A program made the translations under genes and the position numbers. This document shows, one piece after another, positions 1 to 6,280 of a DNA stretch of 27,541 nucleotides. The stretch's first letter is position 1, and each line of letters begins with the position of its first letter. The stretch lies in the NCBI GenBank assembly GCA_031270565.1, contig JAISXJ010000129.1:1-27541 (forward strand). Reading direction: 5' to 3'. Origin of the DNA: Prevotellaceae bacterium (GTDB lineage: Bacteria; Bacteroidota; Bacteroidia; Bacteroidales; Paludibacteraceae). The notes beneath the pieces were generated by a model. That model had not been told where the DNA came from and ran no database searches. It saw nothing but the letters and a program-made list of their open reading frames with translations.

Positions 1-218
1 AAAAAACGTCGCGCTGCTAAGTGTAAACTGAAAAGTTTTTAATAAATGATAAGCCCTTGAATACAAGGAGTTAAGCTGAATGCGGGGGGGGGCTTTTGTA
101 ACGAGCTTACTTTTAGCCGGTTAAACCGTCTAAGCTGAAAAAATGGCAAATATAGAATACCAGATGCAAGCATCGTTTGAGTTGATTTTAGATGTGAACA
201 ATAACGGTGGCAAAGATA
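1..218 (-). repeat. Dispersed palindrome-C9 element, copy A (cut by window edge)
   Basis: Read on the minus strand, this copy starts at a TATCTTTG promoter-like box. It then carries an imperfect palindrome at 113-133 (arms TTAG-A-CGGTT and AACCG-G-CTAA), 20 intervening bases, a run of exactly nine C (nine G at 84-92 on the plus strand), a small CCTTG/CAAGG hairpin, and the motif CAGCGCG (plus-strand 10-16). The same parts in the same order occur at 3431-3710 and 27003-27240. Over its first 100 bases copy A is close to copy B. It continues past the left edge of the window. It has no recognisable ORF. What it does is unknown. Confidence 0.8.
211..218 (-). promoter_or_regulatory. -7 promoter box of element A
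   Basis: The minus strand reads TATCTTTG, a full match to the Bacteroidetes TAnnTTTG box. It is preceded by an A7 run and four 7-bp words (plus-strand 230-257: AGTTATC, AGGACTT, AGAGTTT, AGTTATT). The same layout lies upstream of the promoters at 5866 and 24410. It would transcribe through element A toward the left window edge. Apart from that element and this upstream tract, 1-328 holds no gene that I can see. Confidence 0.6.
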
Positions 219-328
219 ATACTTTTTTTAGTTATCAGGACTTAGAGTTTAGTTATTAATTTTTCGTGCGATGTATTATGCCCTACATTCTATCCACTGA
301 AAATGCGTTGACCAATGGGGGGCAGGTT

Positions 329-1069
329 TCATTCGGGAGACAAGTCACTGAACAGATCGATATCATCAGAGGATGTTAACTCCTTTTCTCCGGTGCGATA
401 GTAATAGATGACACCGCATTTGGAGCACGCCTGTAAACGCGAATAAGGCGGCAATTCCTTGTAATAATCTTCTATGCAGTTCCAGATTTCTTCTATCAGG
501 GCATCAATTCTATTGCGAAGATCCACTACCTGTTCCTGATTGCGGTCAATGGTCTGTTGTCGTGTTTGCTGACTTATTTTGAAGTCTCTGAAAATCTCAT
601 AGTGTACCTGCAACTTGCCGATGGATGGATTTGTCATCGGTGCACCTCCACATCGAATACGTTCTCTTTCACCGTCTATCAGCCTTTTTCCCCATACTAA
701 GAGGCTTTGATCGGTGCTTAAATCAGGAACAGTACGCTGATCCATTGGCAACTCATAAAATTGACGCCCTTCCGCCTTAAATTCCCGACGGGAGATTGCC
801 ATATTATATACCTGAATAAAGTGAGATATATATATACGAATATTCTGTATGACCTGCTGGTATTTTTTATTCTCCTCAAACCAAACCTCATAGGACTGCG
901 AGTAGAGATATACGTGGTGCGCAAAGATGGCATGCTCTGTTTTTGCCTGATTCAGTAAACGGAACGATACGGGCAACGCACCAATGTCAAACTCTTTCTC
1001 TATGGAGAGAATTGTCTGCAAGGTGCGCATACGCGCTTGATCGGTCTTAGGTAAACGTCTGTAAGGCAT
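329..1069 (-). CDS. Conserved Bacteroidales hypothetical protein, 246 aa
   Basis: A soluble, charged protein with no signal peptide or membrane segment. The opening MPYRRLPKTDQARMRTLQ and the near-C-terminal CSKCGVIYYYR (a CxxC pair) look familiar from uncharacterised Bacteroidetes proteins of similar size, but I cannot attach a function. The middle is rich in Gln, Arg and Ile and probably mostly helical; the tail is acidic (SSDDIDLFSDLSPE). The start codon lies 4 bases after the stop of the polyprenyl synthase gene, so the two are probably co-transcribed and translationally coupled. A single CxxC could bind metal only with a partner, for example in a dimer. That this is a real gene is well supported by length, register and spacing; its role is unknown. 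Confidence 0.82.
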   Translation of the reverse strand: MPYRRLPKTDQARMRTLQTILSIEKEFDIGALPVSFRLLNQAKTEHAIFAHHVYLYSQSYEVWFEENKKYQQVIQNIRIYISHFIQVYNMAISRREFKAEGRQFYELPMDQRTVPDLSTDQSLLVWGKRLIDGERERIRCGGAPMTNPSIGKLQVHYEIFRDFKISQQTRQQTIDRNQEQVVDLRNRIDALIEEIWNCIEDYYKELPPYSRLQACSKCGVIYYYRTGEKELTSSDDIDLFSDLSPE

Positions 1070-1073
1070 TTTT

Positions 1074-2039
1074 CTATAATATACGTCCTGTTAATGATTG
1101 CGTTAATTCCAAGAGTGGGCGTTTCCGTTCCGAAGGTACGCCTATTTGATTGAGGTATGCAACCGCCTGCTCAGAATAGTTTCCAACAGCCGTTTCACAG
1201 ATGTGGGGAATATCGAGACGGTTGTAAATTCGCCGCACGTGGTCGATTTTTTCCTTTGGAAGGATGTCATCGGCAGCCATGTACTGTTTAAGTGCATCAA
1301 CCAAATGACGCTCTTCTGACAACAGGGCGGAAAGGAATAAAAATGTTTTTTTCTTACATAGAATATCTCCGCCAATCTGCTTGCCGAATGTTCGGACATC
1401 GCCATAGAGGTCTAAATAATCATCCTGTAACTGAAAGGCGATGCCCAGAGCTGTGCCGAAACGGTAGAGCGTTTCCGCATCTTCTTCGGATGCGCCGCCA
1501 AGAATGGCGCCAATTTTGAGCGATGCCGCTATAAGAACAGCTGTTTTCAGGCGAATCATCTCGAAATAATCGGTAAGGGAGACGTCATCACGCTGTTCAA
1601 ATTCCATATCATACTGTTGCCCCTCGCATACTTGCAGGGCGGTTTTTGTGAACAACGGGAAAATATCTGCCCAAAATTCAGTCGGAATCTTTTGCAGAAA
1701 TTCGTATGACTTTATCATCATAGCATCGCCTGAAAGCACTGCCGTATTGACATTCCATTTGCAATGAACCGTCGGACTGTTGCGTCGTGTGTCGGCATTA
1801 TCCATCAGGTCGTCGTGCAGAAGCGTGAAATTGTGAAACAGTTCTATCGCCATTGCGGCGTCGTAAATGCCTTCTGTCCGGTCGCCAAACAACTTGCAGC
1901 CGGATAATAAAAACGTTGGACGCAGGCGTTTGCCGCCCTGTTCCAACGTGTATCCTATCGGTGCATAAAGCCCAACCGGCGCAATATTCCAACTGTGTGA
2001 AGCCAAATAGTTGTCAAGGTTGTCAATCTTTTTTGTCAT
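1074..2039 (-). CDS. Polyprenyl diphosphate synthase (short-chain type), 321 aa
   Basis: Trans-type isoprenyl diphosphate synthase, which condenses isopentenyl diphosphate onto an allylic diphosphate. Visible motifs: GGKRLRP (residues 35-41), first Asp-rich motif DDLMD (76-80) followed by ADTRR, and second Asp-rich motif QDDYLD (205-210) followed by YGD. The residue five before the first motif is Phe71; in this family a bulky aromatic there usually limits products to about C15-C20, so a farnesyl or geranylgeranyl diphosphate synthase is more likely than an octaprenyl one (inference). The reading frame is open 25 codons further upstream, but a TACCTTTG promoter at 2060-2067 lies inside that extension, so the ATG at 2039 is preferred and gives a normal family length. 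The next gene follows after 4 bases. Confidence 0.93.
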   Translation of the reverse strand: MTKKIDNLDNYLASHSWNIAPVGLYAPIGYTLEQGGKRLRPTFLLSGCKLFGDRTEGIYDAAMAIELFHNFTLLHDDLMDNADTRRNSPTVHCKWNVNTAVLSGDAMMIKSYEFLQKIPTEFWADIFPLFTKTALQVCEGQQYDMEFEQRDDVSLTDYFEMIRLKTAVLIAASLKIGAILGGASEEDAETLYRFGTALGIAFQLQDDYLDLYGDVRTFGKQIGGDILCKKKTFLFLSALLSEERHLVDALKQYMAADDILPKEKIDHVRRIYNRLDIPHICETAVGNYSEQAVAYLNQIGVPSERKRPLLELTQSLTGRIL

Positions 2040-2059
2040 AATGCCGTGAATTATGATTA

Positions 2060-2067
2060 CAAAGGTA
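2060..2067 (-). promoter_or_regulatory. -7 promoter box of the polyprenyl synthase gene
   Basis: The minus strand reads TACCTTTG, a perfect TAnnTTTG box, ending 20 bases before the chosen ATG at 2039. It implies a short leader and separates this gene from ddl upstream. There is no heptamer tract here, unlike several other promoters in the window. Confidence 0.65.
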
Positions 2068-2139
2068 CGTATTGTTATTAAAATAATGCAATCGAACAGT
2101 GTTTTTATATACAATTAACTATAACCCGTTATTATTTAA

Positions 2140-3135
2140 TTATTTGCTATTCGGAGAGACATGTGTTTCTATGGCATCCTCAATAATATCCGTGAGCACA
2201 TCACCGATATTCAATCCTGCCGCACGTATCTGTTGCGGAATAAAACTTGCCGGAGTCATTCCCGGAACGGTGTTTACTTCGAGCAACTGTATCAGCCCGT
2301 TACAAATGATATAATCTACACGGATAATGCCTCGGGCGTTGATAAGCCGGTAGATGCGTTGCGTGGTGGAAGCTATGTTGGCGGCAATGGTCGATTCGAT
2401 ACGAGCCGGCGTAATCTCCTGGGACTGTCCGTTATATTTGGCGTCAAAATCAAAAAACTCATTGGCGGTTACCACTTCCGTAATGGGAAAAACAACCGTT
2501 TTGTGCCGTGTCCGGTACATCCCGCAGGTTACCTCCGTACCCTCAAGCAAGGCTTCGATGATTACCTCATCGCTTTCGGCAAAAGCTTTGTCGAGGGCTG
2601 CCTGAAGGTCTGCAAACTGCTTTACTTTGGTAACGCCAAAACTGCTTCCGCCGACATTGGGCTTAACAAAACAGGGTAAGCCTATCTGCGCGATGTTACT
2701 GTCCGACAGCGTCTCGCCGCGCCGCAACAGCAACGACGGCGCAACGGTGATGCCGAAACTTTGCAGATAGTGATTACAAACGAATTTATTGAATGTAAGC
2801 GCCGAAGGCAACACGTCGCAACACGAAAACGGCATCCCGATTAATTGAAAATAGCCCTGTAAAATGCCGTTCTCTCCCGGTGTGCCGTGAATGATGATAT
2901 ATGCCAGATCGAAACGGATTTTTTCGCCGTTCAGGACGCATGTGAAATCACTTTTGTCGATAGGGATTTTTATGTTATTCGCCAATTCCACTTGCCATGT
3001 TTGCCCGATAATGGTTACGAGATAGGTGTTATAAAGTTGCCTGTTGATGAACGATTCCAGTCCGGCGGCGCTTTTAAGAGACACCGTCCATTCCGACGAA
3101 TCACCGCCCGCGACAATGGCAATATTCTTTTTCAT
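2140..3135 (-). CDS. ddl: D-alanine--D-alanine ligase, 331 aa
   Basis: ATP-grasp enzyme that joins two D-alanines for the peptidoglycan stem peptide, in the cytoplasm. Motifs in order: GGDSSEWTVSLKSA near the N-terminus (the family's GGxSxExxVSLxSA, Glu15), HGTPGENG (residues 83-90), KPNVGGSSFGV (158-168, ATP phosphate-binding loop), DAKY (231-234), RVDY (272-275) and EVNTVPGMT (286-294, metal- and substrate-binding C-terminal loop). The length is typical of Ddl. About 100 bases, including a separate promoter, lie between this gene and the polyprenyl synthase gene downstream. A D-Ala-D-Lac ligase (Van type) cannot be fully excluded by eye, but nothing suggests it. Confidence 0.95.
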   Translation of the reverse strand: MKKNIAIVAGGDSSEWTVSLKSAAGLESFINRQLYNTYLVTIIGQTWQVELANNIKIPIDKSDFTCVLNGEKIRFDLAYIIIHGTPGENGILQGYFQLIGMPFSCCDVLPSALTFNKFVCNHYLQSFGITVAPSLLLRRGETLSDSNIAQIGLPCFVKPNVGGSSFGVTKVKQFADLQAALDKAFAESDEVIIEALLEGTEVTCGMYRTRHKTVVFPITEVVTANEFFDFDAKYNGQSQEITPARIESTIAANIASTTQRIYRLINARGIIRVDYIICNGLIQLLEVNTVPGMTPASFIPQQIRAAGLNIGDVLTDIIEDAIETHVSPNSK

Positions 3136-3187
3136 AAGATTTTAAGAGGCTATTTTGTTTTATTAAAAAAAGTCTATTTTCAGGGCG

Positions 3188-3195
3188 TAAAAGTA
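3188..3195 (-). promoter_or_regulatory. Weak candidate -7 box for ddl
   Basis: The minus strand reads TACTTTTA, one mismatch from TAnnTTTG, about 50 bases upstream of the ddl start. It is the best match I found in this upstream region. Confidence 0.3.
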
Positions 3196-3266
3196 ATGGA
3201 TTTTTTTAGAACTTTATACATCAACGCATTAAAAATAACGGCGCGTCTTAGAACTAAGAGTTGTCA

Positions 3267-3287
3267 GTGAATAATGAATAGTGAATA
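3267..3287. repeat. Heptamer tract (GTGAATA family)
   Basis: Three consecutive 7-bp words: GTGAATA, ATGAATA, GTGAATA. It belongs to the same word family as 22105-22132 and 26431-26458, and to the reverse-complement family at 3394-3421. The surrounding 3136-3393 contains only further A/T-rich low-complexity DNA and no gene that I can see. Confidence 0.7.
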
Positions 3288-3393
3288 ATTATCCTGAGCA
3301 TCCTGTTAATCCTGTGAAAAATAAAAGCCGTTTTTCTATTGAATAACGAAGAATAAATAACTAATAACTACACTCTAACCACTAAAAAAAATT

Positions 3394-3421
3394 ATTCACT
3401 ATTCGTTATTCACTATTCACT
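3394..3421. repeat. Heptamer tract (ATTCACT family) abutting a promoter
   Basis: Four 7-bp words in register: ATTCACT, ATTCGTT, ATTCACT, ATTCACT, followed by AAAAAGA and then the TATCTTTG box at 3431. The promoter of the giant adhesin gene has nearly the same words, spacer and box on the other strand. Confidence 0.75.
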
Positions 3422-3430
3422 AAAAAGACG

Positions 3431-3438
3431 TATCTTTG
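3431..3438 (+). promoter_or_regulatory. -7 promoter box of element B
   Basis: TATCTTTG, a full match to TAnnTTTG, placed ten bases after the heptamer tract. No other strong box lies between it and the secreted-protein gene at 3897, so it may drive that gene through a long leader containing element B. Confidence 0.6.
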
Positions 3439-3710
3439 CCGCCGATATTAAACACATCTAAAATCAAACAAAACGATGCTTGCATCTGGTATTCTATATT
3501 TGCCATTTTTTCAGCTTAGACGGTTTAACCGGCTAAAAGCAAGCACGTTACAAAAGCCCCCCCCCTACATTTGCCTTAACTCCTTGTATTCAAGGGATTA
3601 ACAATTACTTAGAACTTTTCTATTTGACAATCAACAGCGCGAAATTTCTTTGCGTTTCTTTGCCATATACATCTGTAACGGCAATCTTCCGGAATCCTCG
3701 GAGGTGTTGC
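3431..3710 (+). repeat. Dispersed palindrome-C9 element, copy B
   Basis: Parts in order: TATCTTTG box, a stretch shared almost base for base with copy A, an imperfect palindrome at 3516-3536 (TTAG-A-CGGTT / AACCG-G-CTAA), 20 bases, nine C at 3557-3565, a CCTTG-TATT-CAAGG hairpin, CAGCGCG at 3635-3641, then CTTTGCGTTTCTTTGCC and CATATACA. Copy C shares the part from the palindrome to about 3695. The right boundary is uncertain. There is no ORF of note inside. It lies in the apparent leader of the gene at 3897. Confidence 0.8.
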
Positions 3711-3743
3711 CGTTGTTCTTTATTCCGCCCCCTGCGAAAAACC

Positions 3744-3808
3744 TCCCGCTTTGGCGGGACAAGTCTTGCGTGCCTTGCGGTTAAATATTTTTACCGCAAA
3801 GACGCAAG
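3744..3808 (+). other. Two hairpins in the leader upstream of the secreted-protein gene
   Basis: First hairpin: TCCCGC-TTTG-GCGGGA at 3744-3759. Second: an outer stem CTTGCG/CGCAAG and an inner stem TTGCGGT/ACCGCAA at 3765-3808. No U-run follows either, so they look like leader structures or repeat remnants more than terminators. The remaining leader to 3896 is A/T-rich and shows nothing else. Confidence 0.55.
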
Positions 3809-3896
3809 GAATACGCAAAGAACGCAAAAAGACGCTATTACAATTGACTTTTTATTTTTCAACTATATCTATCAATTAATTTAAAACGTGTTTATT

Positions 3897-5654
3897 ATGA
3901 AAACTAATCTTTTTCTTTTCGCTGCACTTACAGCAGCATTTCTAAACGTCGCCAATTATGCGGCGGCGCAGGTAACTATTGGCGGCGGCGATGCGCCTAA
4001 AGCCGGCGCTGTGTTGGATTTGAACAGTACGACCAAAGGTGGGCTGGCGCTCTCAAATGTGAATCTCACCGACCTGAACACTATTCCCATCGGTTTTCCC
4101 GGTATCAAAAAAGCCGAAGATGTAACTGACGAGGTAAAGGCAAAACTCACCGGAGCTCTCGTTTACAACATTAATTCTGACATTTGTCTGGGCGTCTACG
4201 TCTGGGACGGTAACTGCTGGAAAAAGATTTGTAAGGATTATCAGGTCAAAGCTGCCGGTAGTGGTGAACTGAAAGTTCCGTCAATAATTGAAAATGAAAA
4301 CGTTATTCTGGCGGGCGAAGCTGTTACGTTAAAGTTTACTGCGCCCGAAGGTGTACAGTTTTACAACTGGTATGAGGACAATACTTATCTTGCAACAACC
4401 ACAGATCCGGAATATACAGCGAGTTTTCCGATAGGCAGCCACACGATGAAAGTTATGCTTGATAACTGTCAGTCTCTTTCGGAGAGCATGGTTACATTCA
4501 ACGCAAGTAAGGTTTATCCAGCCTCCCTGCCAGCTACCGGCGGCTTGATTCACATTCTTAGCGCTGGTCTTTTCCCGTACGCAGCAACAAGCGAATATGT
4601 ACAGACCGGTCTGGTTGCACATTATGACGGCATTAACAATCAGAAACTTGGTGATAATCAGCACAGCAGCAATGCCGTTGAGTGGAAAGATTTAACCGTT
4701 AACGGTTATGACGTAAAACTGCGCAAAGGTCATAGCGGAAGTAGCCGTATAGCTGCCGTAGCTATTGCGAACGTAACGCAATGTAGTGGCGCTCGATGGG
4801 ACCGTAACGGCTTTTTGTTTAATGACTTCTGCTATTTCGCCAATGTACCTAACAACCCTTCAGATGAGAATGCGCTTTCTACAATTATGCCGGAACTGCC
4901 TTATGAAAATGATAATTTTACCCTCGAATCCGTTTTCGACCCAACGCTACGTAGTACTAAAAATGGCGGAATCGCAGGTTGGGGGACACAAGAAGTTTGT
5001 AGAGCCAATTCGGTGCGGTTCTATGAAATGACAGACAATGCACAACCGCAGTTTCGAAATCTTTGGTGGACTGGCGACGTATCTGTTAAGTTTACCGATA
5101 ATCCAGGTTCAATTAATATCAAAAATTTAGCTATTACATACGATAACGCCCTTACAAACAATGAAAACCGTACTTTTTATTACAACGGTGTACCAGCCGG
5201 TAGTTCCGCATATTTTGACCCTAATTGTATTAGCACAACCAATCAATGCAGAGAGAAAACAAATAAAAATACGGCAAAGCGTGGTTCGTTTTTCGTGGGG
5301 CAATCTGTGGGAGTCAATACAGACGACAACGCTCCAGCCAACGATCCTTATGTGTATCCAGAGAATCAGGAACGCTATTCCAACGGTAACAAGATATTTT
5401 CTGTTCGGGTTTATAAGAAGGCGCTGACGCCCGAAGAAGTTGCCGCTAATTACGCAGTAGATAAACTTCGCTTTGCCGCTACGCCCATCGTAAAGATAGG
5501 CAACGTTCCGTGTGAGAATGTAGTCGTTCATTCGACCAGACTTATTACCTGCCAAGCTCCGGCAGGAACAGCAGGAACAGTGAATGTTGAGGTAATAAGT
5601 GGAGAGGATGCTTCGCAAATTCTGTTGCTGGAAAATGAATTTACATATCAATAA
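3897..5654 (+). CDS. Secreted surface protein with LamG-like and IPT/TIG-like parts, 585 aa
   Basis: An N-terminal signal peptide (MKTNLFLFAALTAAF, cut after about AAAQ) is followed by VTIGGGDAPKAGAVLDLNS, a motif common at the mature start of Bacteroidetes surface proteins (P-x-AGAxLDLNS). A segment with a beta-sandwich look follows at about 130-210. About 240-490 resembles a concanavalin/LamG-like domain (GLVAHYDGI near its start, FSVRVYKKALTPEEVAANY at its end). The last 80 residues resemble an IPT/TIG immunoglobulin-like domain. No type IX sorting domain is visible at the C-terminus, which ends in NEFTYQ. An in-frame GTG at 3888 is also possible, but the ATG at 3897 gives a cleaner signal peptide. 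The gene is single, preceded by element B and closed by a strong terminator. The role is probably cell-surface binding; the ligand is unknown. Confidence 0.85.
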   Translation: MKTNLFLFAALTAAFLNVANYAAAQVTIGGGDAPKAGAVLDLNSTTKGGLALSNVNLTDLNTIPIGFPGIKKAEDVTDEVKAKLTGALVYNINSDICLGVYVWDGNCWKKICKDYQVKAAGSGELKVPSIIENENVILAGEAVTLKFTAPEGVQFYNWYEDNTYLATTTDPEYTASFPIGSHTMKVMLDNCQSLSESMVTFNASKVYPASLPATGGLIHILSAGLFPYAATSEYVQTGLVAHYDGINNQKLGDNQHSSNAVEWKDLTVNGYDVKLRKGHSGSSRIAAVAIANVTQCSGARWDRNGFLFNDFCYFANVPNNPSDENALSTIMPELPYENDNFTLESVFDPTLRSTKNGGIAGWGTQEVCRANSVRFYEMTDNAQPQFRNLWWTGDVSVKFTDNPGSINIKNLAITYDNALTNNENRTFYYNGVPAGSSAYFDPNCISTTNQCREKTNKNTAKRGSFFVGQSVGVNTDDNAPANDPYVYPENQERYSNGNKIFSVRVYKKALTPEEVAANYAVDKLRFAATPIVKIGNVPCENVVVHSTRLITCQAPAGTAGTVNVEVISGEDASQILLLENEFTYQ

Positions 5655-5682
5655 ACAACTGAATACGAGTTCTGACAAACCG

Positions 5683-5704
5683 AAAAGCCCCGCGAGGGGC
5701 TTTT
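5683..5704 (+). terminator. Intrinsic terminator of the secreted-protein gene
   Basis: Perfect 9-bp stem AAAAGCCCC / GGGGCTTTT closed by a GCGA tetraloop, ending in a short T run, 28 bases after the stop codon. Confidence 0.88.
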
Positions 5705-5732
5705 ATAGTTTTTAGTTGTCAGTTTTTCCCTT

Positions 5733-5786
5733 TGTCCTTTCTGTCCTTAACGTCTTTAATGACCTTAACGACCTTAACGACCTCTT
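5733..5786. repeat. Degenerate 9-bp tandem repeat
   Basis: Six nonamers in register: TGTCCTTTC, TGTCCTTAA, CGTCTTTAA, TGACCTTAA, CGACCTTAA, CGACCTCTT. The 9-bp period distinguishes it from the 7-bp tracts elsewhere. Confidence 0.7.
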
Positions 5787-5811
5787 AGGAGATACCCGCC
5801 GCATACTCACT

Positions 5812-5860
5812 AAAAACTGAAAACTAAACTCTAAACTCTAATAACTACAAACTAAAAAAA
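5812..5860. repeat. Heptamer tract (AAACTCT family) abutting a promoter
   Basis: Seven 7-bp words in a single register: AAAAACT, GAAAACT, AAACTCT, AAACTCT, AATAACT, ACAAACT, and an A7 run. The bases GGCT and the TACCTTTG box follow at once. The tract at 24364-24405 ends the same way. Confidence 0.78.
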
Positions 5861-5865
5861 AGGCT

Positions 5866-5873
5866 TACCTTTG
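5866..5873 (+). promoter_or_regulatory. -7 promoter box of the DUF4491 gene
   Basis: TACCTTTG, a perfect match, 29 bases before the ATG at 5903. The A-rich heptamer tract occupies the -33 region, and no clear TTG-type upstream element can be picked out. Confidence 0.68.
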
Positions 5874-5902
5874 CACGCGAAAAACCCTTTCAATTTAAAA
5901 GT

Positions 5903-6256
5903 ATGTTCGATTTTGTTCTTAATAATACCCCTTTTACAGGCATTGCCATAGGTATTTCCACATTTTTGATTATCGGTCTGTTTCATCCTTTGGTGGTGAA
6001 AGGCGAATACTATCTGGGTGTGCGTGTCTGGTGGCTGTTCCTAATCTTGGGTCTGGTGGCTGTTGTTGCCTCGTTTTGCGTTAAAACGGTCTTTGCGGCA
6101 GCCATTCTGTCAATCATTAGTTTTTCATCGTTCTGGGGTATTCTGGAAGTATTTTCACAGCGCCGTCGTGTGGAAAAAGGATGGTTTCCGGAAAATCCCA
6201 AACGCAAAAACAAATCCGCCTCAACGGACAAAGAAAGCAGCGACATCAAGTCATAA
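5903..6256 (+). CDS. DUF4491 family small membrane protein, 117 aa
   Basis: Three hydrophobic segments (about residues 12-30, 42-60 and 63-84) separated by short loops, then a basic, hydrophilic tail. The motifs GLFHPLVVKGEYY and RRRVEKGWFPENPKR match what I recall of DUF4491, a family of about 100 residues of unknown function found in Bacteroidetes and Firmicutes. The protein is predicted to sit in the inner membrane. It is a single gene convergent with the SulP gene, leaving 24 bases between the stops. The start is fixed by the promoter just upstream. Confidence 0.85.
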   Translation: MFDFVLNNTPFTGIAIGISTFLIIGLFHPLVVKGEYYLGVRVWWLFLILGLVAVVASFCVKTVFAAAILSIISFSSFWGILEVFSQRRRVEKGWFPENPKRKNKSASTDKESSDIKS

Positions 6257-6280
6257 CTTTCTCATAAATAAACTTCCCCG

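Noticed and set aside
84..92. G/C homopolymer taken as a sequencing artefact
   Set aside because: The same nine-base run appears in three separate copies at the same distance from the palindrome, so it is treated as real.
5127..5678. 183-residue minus-strand ORF and similar antisense ORFs inside the large genes
   Set aside because: They overlap well-supported genes in other frames and show no motifs, signal sequences or sensible starts.
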